From: an uncultured Acidimicrobiaceae bacterium
Lineage (GTDB): Bacteria > Actinomycetota > Acidimicrobiia > Acidimicrobiales > MedAcidi-G1
Length of the DNA: 5,729 bases
NCBI GenBank assembly: GCA_913054115.1
Contig: CAJXIS010000158.1
Span: 1 to 5,729, forward strand
Direction: 5' to 3'
The notes beneath the pieces are model-generated. The model was given only the letters and a program-made list of their open reading frames with translations. It was not told the DNA's origin and made no database searches. Each line of letters opens with the position of its first letter. The first letter of the stretch is position 1. Below are positions 1 to 5,410 of this stretch, in pieces. The position numbers and the translations under genes were made by a program.

Positions 1-266
1 CGTTCGCGAACAGCGCCTATCCACCGCCCCCGCCCTTCGTGATCACCGAGCCCTACGAGCCGGTGACCATCGCCGCCGTCGAACTCGACGAGGAGCGCAT
101 GGTCGTCCTCGGACAGGTCCACCCGGACTGGGGGGTCGCCGACCTCGAGGTCGGCATGGCCGTCGAGCTGGTACTCGGCACGCTCTATGAGGACGACGAC
201 CACGTGTACCTGACCTGGCAGTGGCGCCCCGTCGCAGCGGGCGGGAGCACGGGGGAGAGCGCCTGA
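1..266 (+). CDS. DUF35 / OB-fold domain protein, 3' part (acyl-CoA-associated partner of the next thiolase)
   Basis: This is the C-terminal part of a gene whose start lies left of the window. The frame is open from the first full codon (position 3), giving 87 visible residues. A proline run (YPPPPPF) leads into a segment with the DUF35 OB-fold pattern: PYEPVTIAAVELDEE, then VLGQV, then LEVGMAVELVLGTLYEDD and a closing YLTWQWRPV. The N-terminal zinc-ribbon cysteines usual in this family would lie upstream and cannot be seen. Family knowledge: DUF35 proteins pair with SCP2/Ltp-type thiolase-fold enzymes, as ChsH2 does with the aldolase Ltp2 in cholesterol degradation, and help bind the CoA thioester. 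The stop TGA (264-266) shares its A with the ATG of the thiolase gene, so co-translation is likely. The GTG at 39 is not a credible start because it falls inside the domain and recognisable sequence precedes it. Family call is good; the exact substrate is unknown. Confidence 0.82.
   Translation, partial: FANSAYPPPPPFVITEPYEPVTIAAVELDEERMVVLGQVHPDWGVADLEVGMAVELVLGTLYEDDDHVYLTWQWRPVAAGGSTGESA
254..257 (+). promoter_or_regulatory. Shine-Dalgarno site fixing the thiolase start
   Basis: GGAG, within a GGGGGAGAG run, sits 8 nt before the ATG at 266. It lies inside the end of the DUF35 gene. It supports the ATG at 266 over the in-frame GTG at 221, whose first 15 residues (arginine/glycine-rich) do not look like the family. 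Confidence 0.6.
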
Positions 267-1453
267 TGGAGGAGATCGCCGTCCTCGGGGCCGGCATGCA
301 CCCCTGGGGCAAGTGGGGTCGCAACTTCGTCGACTACGGCGTGCACGCCGCCCGCGAGGCCATCGCCGACGCCGGCATCGACTGGCGCGATGTCGGGTTC
401 GTCTCCGGAGCCCTCACCGTCCGCTGCGGCTACCCCGGCTACGTGGCCGGGAGCACCTTCGCCAGGGCACTCGGGTTCACCGGGGCCCAGGTGGCCAGTT
501 CGTACGCAGCCTGCGCATCCGGGGCGACCGCACTGTCGGTGGCCCGTGGGCAGATCCTGTCGGGCGCCTGCGATGTGGCGCTCGTCGTGGGCGCCGACAC
601 GACCCCGAAGGGCTTCCTCGCACCGAACGAGGGCAGGCGCCCCGACGACACCGACTGGCTGCGGTTCCACCTCGTGGGGGCGACCAACCCCGTCTATTTC
701 GCCCTGCACGCCCGTCGCCGCATGGCCCTCCACGGCGCCACGACCGACGACTTCGCAGCCGTCAAGGCCAAAAACAGCCGTCACGGGGTCCACAACCCGA
801 ACGCCCGGTTCGCCAAGGAGTTCAGCATCGAGGACGTCGCCAACTCGCCGGTCGTGTCCGATCCGCTGCGCCTCCTCGAGATCTGCGCCACCAGCGACGG
901 CGGCGCCGCGCTGGTGGTCACCTCGATGGACTACGCACGGCGCCACGGTGTGGCCGACCCGGTGCGGGTTGCCGGCATCTCGCTGGTGACGCCCACCTAC
1001 CCCGACACGGTCATCGACCTGCCCTACCTGGCCACCGACTCGGCCGCCGCCGTCGAGCCGCCCGACCTGGGCTTCAAGGAGTCGATCGGCGCCCGGGTCT
1101 ACGAAGAGGCGGGGATCGGTCCCGAGGATGTTGACCTGGCCGAGGTCTACGACCTGTCCTCGGCACTCGAGCTCGACTGGTACGAGCACATGGGCCTCTG
1201 CGAGGTCGGCGAGGCCGAGTCGCTCCTGCGCTCGGGCGCCACCAGCATCGGCGGGCGCATCCCCGTCAACGCCAGCGGCGGGCTGGGCGCCTTCGGCGAG
1301 GCCGTGCCGGCCCAGGCGATCGCCCAGGTCTGCGAGCTGACCTGGCAGCTGTCAGGTCGGGCAGGGGAGCGTCAGGTCGAGGGAGCACGGGTGGGCGTCA
1401 CCGCCAACCAGGGCCTCTTCGGGCACGGCTCCTCGGTCCTGCTCCGCCGCTAG
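266..1453 (+). CDS. Thiolase-superfamily protein, Ltp / SCP2-thiolase-like, with atypical active site
   Basis: This 395-residue protein has the normal length for a thiolase subunit. Visible motifs are the N-terminal VLGAGMHPWGKWG; the nucleophile region SSYAACASGATAL, with Cys83 in the thiolase position; VVGADTTPKGF; the loop HNPNARF; and a C-terminal domain with EVYDLSSALELDWYEH, VNASGGLGAFGEAVPA and TANQGLFGHGSS. In normal thiolases the C-terminal motifs carry HEAF/HDCF, GHP and CxG. Here these positions are Tyr295, Glu345 and about Asn381, so both usual histidines are missing. The aldolase Ltp2, which cleaves a steroid-CoA side chain with a DUF35 partner, also has tyrosines in place of these histidines (from memory). 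A retro-aldol or other C-C bond reaction is therefore as plausible as thiolysis. The motif set also resembles mycobacterial lipid-transfer proteins such as Rv1627c, which lies beside a DUF35 gene. Family call is firm; reaction and substrate are inferred. Confidence 0.85.
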   Translation: MEEIAVLGAGMHPWGKWGRNFVDYGVHAAREAIADAGIDWRDVGFVSGALTVRCGYPGYVAGSTFARALGFTGAQVASSYAACASGATALSVARGQILSGACDVALVVGADTTPKGFLAPNEGRRPDDTDWLRFHLVGATNPVYFALHARRRMALHGATTDDFAAVKAKNSRHGVHNPNARFAKEFSIEDVANSPVVSDPLRLLEICATSDGGAALVVTSMDYARRHGVADPVRVAGISLVTPTYPDTVIDLPYLATDSAAAVEPPDLGFKESIGARVYEEAGIGPEDVDLAEVYDLSSALELDWYEHMGLCEVGEAESLLRSGATSIGGRIPVNASGGLGAFGEAVPAQAIAQVCELTWQLSGRAGERQVEGARVGVTANQGLFGHGSSVLLRR

Positions 1454-1455
1454 GG
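1452..1455 (+). promoter_or_regulatory. Weak Shine-Dalgarno overlapping the thiolase stop
   Basis: AGGG overlaps the TAG stop of the thiolase gene and lies 7 nt before the GTG at 1463. It is the best start signal for the EchA20-like gene, in which recognisable crotonase sequence begins within a few residues of that GTG. Confidence 0.4.
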
Positions 1456-1462
1456 TCGTCGG

Positions 1463-2227
1463 GTGCCGCTTCAGGAGACGATCGCCGACGGCGTCGCCAC
1501 GGTGACCATGTCGAAGCCGCCGGTCAACGCGCTCGACATCGCCGACGGCTACGCACTGGCCGACCTGCTCGACGGCTACCGGCGCAACCCCGATGTCCGG
1601 GTCGTGGTCCTGTGTGCCGAGGGACGGGGCTTCTGTGCCGGCGTCGACATCAAGGAGATGCAGTCGCTCGCCGGCAACGAGGGCATCCTCGAGGCCAACC
1701 GCTCGTGCTTCGAGGCCTTCCGGGCCGTCTACGAATGTGCCGTGCCGGTGATCGCCGCTGTCCAGGGCCACTGCCTCGGATCGGGCATCGGCCTTGCGGG
1801 CAATGCCGACTTCGTGATCGCCGCCGACGACGCCGTGTTCGGGCTGCCCGAGGTCGACAACGGCGCACTCGGCGCCGCCACCCACCTGATGCGCCTGGTT
1901 CCCGCCCAACGGGCCCGCTGGATGCTCTACAGCTGCGAGACCGCCACGGCAGCCGAACTGCTCGCCTACGGCTCCGTGCTCGACGTGGTCCCTGCCGCCG
2001 ACCTCCCGGCCCGGGCCACCGAAGCGGCCACGGCCATCGCCGCCAAGGACGCAGCCACGATCCGTGCGGCCAAGGCCAGCCTCAACGGCATCGACCCCAT
2101 CGACGTGCAGCGCAGCTACCGCTACGAGCAGGGCTTCACCTACGAACTCAACCTGCGGGGGATCGGCGACACCGCCCGCGAGGCCTTCCTACGCGGCGGA
2201 CGGAGCGGACAGGCTCCTTCGGCGTGA
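1463..2227 (+). CDS. echA20: Crotonase-family protein resembling EchA20 (steroid C/D-ring hydrolase type)
   Basis: This 254-residue protein starts at GTG and is full length for the crotonase fold. Oxyanion-hole strands are at residues 54-65 (GRGFCAGVDIKE) and 104-111 (CLGSGIGL). Motifs I associate with mycobacterial EchA20 are GVDIKEMQ, the CF-AFRAVYECAVPVIAAV segment (83-100), FGLPEVDNGALGAATHL (126-142) and a C-terminal YEQGFTYELNL (221-231). The first hydratase glutamate is replaced by Gly110, while the second is kept as Glu130, so ordinary double-glutamate hydration is unlikely. EchA20 is known to open the last steroid ring by hydrolytic C-C cleavage of a bicyclic CoA thioester, upstream of IpdAB. 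The gene follows the thiolase by 9 nt, and its TGA overlaps the next GTG start. No ipdAB genes are in the window. The orthology call rests on remembered sequence; another crotonase hydrolase or isomerase remains possible. Confidence 0.7.
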   Translation: MPLQETIADGVATVTMSKPPVNALDIADGYALADLLDGYRRNPDVRVVVLCAEGRGFCAGVDIKEMQSLAGNEGILEANRSCFEAFRAVYECAVPVIAAVQGHCLGSGIGLAGNADFVIAADDAVFGLPEVDNGALGAATHLMRLVPAQRARWMLYSCETATAAELLAYGSVLDVVPAADLPARATEAATAIAAKDAATIRAAKASLNGIDPIDVQRSYRYEQGFTYELNLRGIGDTAREAFLRGGRSGQAPSA

Positions 2228-3060
2228 TCCCCTCCGCCATCACGCTCCTCGTGATGGCCGGCGGGCTGGGTTCCCGGTTCGGCGGCGACAAGCAGCTCGT
2301 GGATGTCGGCCCGGACGGTGAGGCGTTCCTCGACTATGCGATCAGGGACGCCCTCGCAGCGGACATCGGGCGCATCGTCGTCGTGGCCAGAACCGACCTC
2401 GACGCCCTGCTCCGGGAACACCTCGCCCGCCAGCACGGACCGGACCTCCCCCTCACGATCATCCACCAGGACGCACACGGCCCTGCACGGCGCAAGCCCT
2501 GGGGCACCGGCCATGCCGTCGTGAGTGCCGCCGGCGCCTGTCCGGGACCCGTCGTGGTCCTCAACGCCGACGACCACTACGGGCCGACGGGTGTGCGGCG
2601 CACGGTCGGGGCGCTGCTGGCGGACGGGGATGACCGGGCGGTGATCCTCGCCTTCGAGTTGGGCCGCACCCTCTCGACCGCCGGTTCGGTCTCCCGGGGC
2701 GTGTGCCGGGTGGTCGACGGAGGCCTCGCCGAGCTGGTCGAGACCCACGGCATCCGGCGCGAGGGCGGCCGCATCGTCGCCGATGACCCGTCGGGAGAAC
2801 TCTCCGAGGATGCCCCGGTGTCGATGAACCTGTGGGGCCTGCCCGAGGCCGCCATCGCCCGCCTGGCCGGACAGTGGGCCGCCTTCCACGTCATGAACAG
2901 CGACGACCCCTCCGCCGAGTTCCTGCTGCCGGAGGCCCTCGACCAGCAGCGCGCCGAGGGGCTGCTTCGGATCGACGTCGTGGGGACCGACGAACCTTGG
3001 ATCGGCGTCACGAGCCGTGAGGACCTCGAGGTCGCCCGCGCCGTTCTGGCCGGGGCCTGA
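2224..3060 (+). CDS. NTP-transferase-domain nucleotidyltransferase (sugar-phosphate type, substrate unknown)
   Basis: This 278-residue protein starts at the GTG that overlaps the preceding TGA (GTGA). The start is needed because the first beta strand (ITLLVMAGG) begins at residue 6, and no good Shine-Dalgarno is seen, so translational coupling is likely. The nucleotide-binding signature GGLGSRFGGDKQ (13-24) is intact. It is followed by KPWGTGHAV (91-99), NADDHYG (114-120) with probable metal-binding aspartates, GSVSRGVC (154-161), VSMNLWG (199-205), PSAEFLLPEALD (229-240) and WIGVTSREDL (259-268). These blocks match a family of nucleotidyltransferases distantly related to GlmU/RfbA enzymes, whose members I know only as nucleotidyltransferase family proteins. 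The chemistry would be transfer of a nucleoside monophosphate to a phosphorylated sugar or similar acceptor. Its neighbours are both CoA-thioester enzymes, which does not explain it. All family blocks are present, so it looks functional. Confidence 0.85.
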   Translation: MIPSAITLLVMAGGLGSRFGGDKQLVDVGPDGEAFLDYAIRDALAADIGRIVVVARTDLDALLREHLARQHGPDLPLTIIHQDAHGPARRKPWGTGHAVVSAAGACPGPVVVLNADDHYGPTGVRRTVGALLADGDDRAVILAFELGRTLSTAGSVSRGVCRVVDGGLAELVETHGIRREGGRIVADDPSGELSEDAPVSMNLWGLPEAAIARLAGQWAAFHVMNSDDPSAEFLLPEALDQQRAEGLLRIDVVGTDEPWIGVTSREDLEVARAVLAGA

Positions 3061-3062
3061 GG
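3059..3062 (+). promoter_or_regulatory. Shine-Dalgarno for the EchA19-like gene, overlapping the upstream stop
   Basis: GAGG uses the last two bases of the nucleotidyltransferase TGA and lies 7 nt before the ATG at 3070. Placing the ribosome site on the stop codon suggests ribosome re-use between the two genes. Confidence 0.55.
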
Positions 3063-3069
3063 TGCAGCC

Positions 3070-3870
3070 ATGACCGACTGCCTCGTCGAAAAAGACGGCC
3101 ACGTCCTGACGGTCACGCTCAACCGGCCGCAGCGCCGCAACGCCATGACGTATGCCATGTTCGCCCGCCTGGCCGACGCCTGGGACCTCGTCGATGAGGA
3201 CCTCGACATCCGGGTGGTGATTCTCACCGGCGCCGGTGGGCACTTCTCGTCGGGCATGGACCTTCGAGCCATGGCCGGCGACGAGGCGGCCACCGACGAC
3301 TACGACGTGAAGGGCCGGATGGAGCGCGAGGGCTCCGGCTTCATCTTCGACGGGCTCCTCAAGACCCGGCACCCCCGGGTGCCCGTCATCGCAGCCGTCG
3401 AGGGCACGGCCATCGCCGGCGGCACGGAGATCCTGCAGGGCACCGAGATCAGGGTTGCCGGGGAGAGCGCCACCTTCGGGGTCTCGGAGGTCCGTTGGTC
3501 GCTGTATCCGATGGGTGGCTCGGCGGTCCGGCTCGCACGCCAGATCCCCTTCACGGAGGCGGCCGACATCTTGCTCACCGGTCGTCACGTCAGCGCCTCC
3601 GAGGCGAAGCAACTCGGGCTCATCGGCCGGGTCGTGCCCGATGGCGAGGCCCTCGCCAGCGCCCGTGAGATCGCCGACACGATCGCCGCCAACGGCCCCC
3701 TGGCAGTCGAGGCCGTGCTACGGACCCTCCGGGAGACCTCCGGGATGCCCGAGGCCGACGCCTTCGCCCACGAGCAGGCCTACGGGCTGGCCGTGTTCGA
3801 CTCGGCCGACGCCAAGGAGGGCCCGAGGGCCTTTGCCGAGAAGCGCACCCCCCGGTACGAGCGGCGCTGA
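3070..3870 (+). CDS. echA19: Enoyl-CoA hydratase, EchA19-like (steroid side-chain beta-oxidation)
   Basis: This 266-residue crotonase starts at ATG. Motifs are LNRPQRRNAM (17-26), the oxyanion-hole strand GHFSSGMDL (57-65), IAAVEGTAIAGGTEILQGTE (107-126) and FGVSEVRWSLYPMGGSAVRL (136-155). The two catalytic glutamates of a true hydratase are in place as Glu120 and Glu140. The long blocks around these residues, LLTGRHVSASEAK (168-180) and the C-terminal DAKEGPRAFAEKR (247-259) closely match what I remember of mycobacterial EchA19, which hydrates steroid enoyl-CoA side-chain intermediates. It is the last gene of the plus-strand operon and ends 7 nt from the stop of the convergent nucleotidase gene. 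Crotonase identity is near certain. The EchA19 assignment is strong by motif match, and a role in steroid metabolism is inferred from the family. Confidence 0.85.
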   Translation: MTDCLVEKDGHVLTVTLNRPQRRNAMTYAMFARLADAWDLVDEDLDIRVVILTGAGGHFSSGMDLRAMAGDEAATDDYDVKGRMEREGSGFIFDGLLKTRHPRVPVIAAVEGTAIAGGTEILQGTEIRVAGESATFGVSEVRWSLYPMGGSAVRLARQIPFTEAADILLTGRHVSASEAKQLGLIGRVVPDGEALASAREIADTIAANGPLAVEAVLRTLRETSGMPEADAFAHEQAYGLAVFDSADAKEGPRAFAEKRTPRYERR

Positions 3871-3877
3871 GCAGACC

Positions 3878-4522
3878 TCAGTCGGGCAGGCGGTTCGTGC
3901 CCGGTTCGAAACCGGGGAGTTGCGTCTGCAGCGTGAAGCCCTGCTCGGCGGCATCGACCAGCACCAGGTGCTCGCACTCCGCCCAGTCCCTGGCCCGCGG
4001 CCCTTCGAGGTGGCGGTTGTAGGGCGCCTCGAAGACGATCACCCGGTTGCCGGTGGCCCGCAGTGCCTCGACGTTGTGGGGGCCGTCGTCGATGTAGAGG
4101 TCGGCCTCCACCTCGGGCTTCGCACCGAGGAAACAGATGTCCCGGTAGGGGATGCGGTGCTGGTCCAACCACTCGACCGTGTCGGCGATGGCGATGGCAT
4201 GGCTCCAGTTCACGTAGAGCCGGTGCGTGATGATCCGGATCCACACGCCGGCGTCGGACAGTCGCCAGAGTGCCTCGGCGGCGTCCTCGATGACGGGCAT
4301 CGTGCGCAGGATCCGGTACTCGGCGACGGCGATGAGGTGGAGCCGTTCGAAGTCCTCTGCCGTGAGGTTCCATTCGTTGAAGTCCCACGACCGTTCGAGG
4401 GGAAGCTGGTCCTCGTCCAGCCCCAGTTCTTCGGCGACGACGGTGCGGAAGACGACCGTGTAATCGCCGCAGACGCCGTCGAGGTCGACGCCGAGGACAT
4501 AGGGATCTTCCACGCCGGGCAC
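3878..4522 (-). CDS. NT5C-type 5'-nucleotidase-like HAD phosphatase
   Basis: This 214-residue protein starts at GTG; a second GTG three codons in (4513) is an alternative start. HAD motif I is VDLDGVCGD (12-20), with the nucleophile Asp13 and acid/base Asp15. Motif II is the threonine in RIITHRLYVNW (96-106, Thr99). Motif III/IV is GAKPEVEADLYIDDGPHNVEALR (133-155), with Lys135 and metal-binding Asp145/Asp146. The order and spacing fit the NT5C family of deoxyribonucleotide 5'(3')-phosphatases, and the WSHAIAIADTVEWLDQH stretch is typical of actinobacterial members. The likely activity is dephosphorylation of a nucleotide or similar small phosphate ester in the cytoplasm; the substrate cannot be read. 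It follows the SDR gene by 22 nt on the same strand, so the two probably share a transcript. The last residues (about 203-214) coincide with a T-arm-like hairpin. Confidence 0.82.
   Translation of the reverse strand: MPGVEDPYVLGVDLDGVCGDYTVVFRTVVAEELGLDEDQLPLERSWDFNEWNLTAEDFERLHLIAVAEYRILRTMPVIEDAAEALWRLSDAGVWIRIITHRLYVNWSHAIAIADTVEWLDQHRIPYRDICFLGAKPEVEADLYIDDGPHNVEALRATGNRVIVFEAPYNRHLEGPRARDWAECEHLVLVDAAEQGFTLQTQLPGFEPGTNRLPD
3900..3916. repeat. Perfect hairpin with a tRNA T-arm shape at the convergent gene junction
   Basis: CCCGG, the 7-nt loop TTCGAAA and CCGGG form a perfect 5-bp stem with the geometry of a tRNA T-arm on the plus strand. It lies inside the last codons of the nucleotidase gene, 30 nt beyond the stop of the EchA19-like gene. 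No anticodon arm, D-arm, matching acceptor strand or CCA is present, so this is not a tRNA gene. It may help slow transcription at the end of the convergent operons, but no T-tract follows on either strand. Confidence 0.4.
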
Positions 4523-4544
4523 GGTAGTGGCCTGCCCGCGCCGC

Positions 4545-5285
4545 TCAGCCAGCGGTCAGGCCGGCATCGACCGACAGGACCGCCCCATGGATCTGGCTGG
4601 CCTCGTCGGATGCCAGGAAGGCGAAGGCGGCGGCAATGTCCTCGGGGCGGGACATCTCCCGGAATCCCATGTAGCCGGCCATGAGGGCGAAGTCGACGTC
4701 CTCTGGCATCTGGTAGTTCTCGACCAGTGGCGTCCTGACGCTGCCGGGGGCGATGGCATTCACCCGGAGACCCGTCTTGGCGTATTCCATGGCGAGGGCC
4801 CTGGTCATGTTGACGACCGCACCCTTGGTGGCGCAGTAGGGGACGGTGTAGGCCTGACCGATGAGCCCGGCGTTCGAGGCGATGTTGATGAGGACGCCGT
4901 CGACCTGGAGGAGGTGCGGGATGGCGGCCTGGGCACACCAGAAGACGCCGGACAGGTTGACGGCGACCATGCGGTCCCAGTCGCGTTCGGTGACGTCCGG
5001 GACGTGGTGGCTCCTGGCGATGCCGGCGATGTTGCCGAAGACGTCGAGGCGCCCGTGGTCGCTGACGACACGTTCCACGGCAGCGTGGCATTCCGACCGT
5101 CGGCTCACGTCGCAGATGATCGTGTCCATCGACCCGACCGCCTCGGCAGTCGCCGCAAGGCCATCCTCGTCGATGTCGAGGCCGACGACCGTTGCCCCCT
5201 CGTCGGCGAGGCGGATCGCCGTGGCCCGGCCGATGCCTGATGCGGCGCCGGTCAGGACCGCCACCTTGCCGTCGAATCGTGCCAT
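4545..5285 (-). CDS. Short-chain dehydrogenase/reductase (classical SDR)
   Basis: This 246-residue protein has the usual length of a classical SDR. The cofactor motif is TGAASGIG (12-19). Asp37, at the end of the second beta strand in VVGLDID, favours NAD(H) over NADP(H). The structural NNAG motif appears as NIAG (85-88). The catalytic set is complete: Asn110, Ser137 in INIASNAG, and Tyr150/Lys154 in YCATKG. The family-typical AIAPGSVRTPL (177-187) and the C-terminal HGAVLSVDAGLTAG are present. The ATG at 5285 is chosen over an upstream in-frame start at 5357 because the fold begins with ARFDGKVAVLTG and GGAG lies 6 nt before it. The substrate is unknown. A hydroxyacyl-CoA or hydroxysteroid oxidation would fit the neighbouring genes, but nothing in the sequence proves it. 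It is the first gene of a minus-strand pair with the nucleotidase. Confidence 0.92.
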   Translation of the reverse strand: MARFDGKVAVLTGAASGIGRATAIRLADEGATVVGLDIDEDGLAATAEAVGSMDTIICDVSRRSECHAAVERVVSDHGRLDVFGNIAGIARSHHVPDVTERDWDRMVAVNLSGVFWCAQAAIPHLLQVDGVLINIASNAGLIGQAYTVPYCATKGAVVNMTRALAMEYAKTGLRVNAIAPGSVRTPLVENYQMPEDVDFALMAGYMGFREMSRPEDIAAAFAFLASDEASQIHGAVLSVDAGLTAG

Positions 5286-5291
5286 GGGTGT

Positions 5292-5295
5292 CTCC
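5292..5295 (-). promoter_or_regulatory. Shine-Dalgarno fixing the SDR start
   Basis: Read on the minus strand, GGAG is separated by 6 nt from the ATG at 5285. This decides against the longer frame that begins at 5357 and would add 24 residues unlike any SDR N-terminus. Confidence 0.6.
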
Positions 5296-5349
5296 GGGAT
5301 CGTCGGGTGTCGGAGGAACGTAGCAATCGGGGTCCGGACGTTCCCAGTC

Positions 5350-5400
5350 CGCCCCAAAACGGCGAAACGCCCCGCCGCCCGGAGGCGACGGGGCGTTTCG
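5350..5400 (-). terminator. Intrinsic terminator after the membrane-protein gene
   Basis: A perfect 12-bp stem pairs 5363-5374 with 5389-5400. It continues past one C/A mismatch with 4 more pairs (5376-5379 with 5384-5387) around a CGGA tetraloop. On the minus strand the stem is followed after two bases by GTTTT, a short T-tract. It begins 10 nt after the stop of the minus-strand membrane gene, as expected for its terminator. It also separates that transcript from the SDR-nucleotidase pair, so the SDR promoter probably lies within 5286-5362. Confidence 0.75.
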
Positions 5401-5410
5401 AGCGGCGTGG

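Noticed and set aside
221..265. N-terminal extension of the thiolase from an upstream GTG
   Set aside because: The extra 15 residues overlap the DUF35 gene and do not resemble thiolase N-termini, and a good Shine-Dalgarno favours the ATG at 266.
185..1189. Long minus-strand open frame (334 codons) opposite the thiolase
   Set aside because: It is a shadow of codon bias in GC-rich DNA. Its translation is low-complexity Gly/Val/Asp/Arg-rich sequence with no family motif, while the plus-strand frame encodes a complete thiolase.
2202..2217. Small hairpin (GGAGC, 6-nt loop, GCTCC) just before the nucleotidyltransferase start
   Set aside because: The stem is only 5 bp within coding sequence. It might tune coupling, but stems this short are common at this base composition.
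2140..3612. 490-codon minus-strand open frame opposite the nucleotidyltransferase and EchA19-like genes
   Set aside because: It crosses two well-supported genes, and its translation shows only antisense-type composition and no domain.
3852..3924. Possible complete tRNA gene around the T-arm-like hairpin
   Set aside because: The acceptor strand after the arm (GAGTTGC) has no partner about 70 nt upstream, the anticodon-stem positions do not pair, and no CCA follows. The 5' half would overlap the EchA19-like coding end.
3455..4684. 409-codon plus-strand open frame running across the convergent junction
   Set aside because: It begins out of frame inside the EchA19-like gene and continues antisense to the nucleotidase. 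Its residues are Arg/Pro/Ser-rich, then Val/Asp/Gly-rich, as expected for shadow frames.
5317..5345. Possible ECF-sigma-like promoter for the SDR gene (GGGAAC, 19 nt, CGTT on the minus strand)
   Set aside because: The position is sensible, but the spacer is longer than usual and such short GC-rich boxes arise often by chance, so I do not annotate it.
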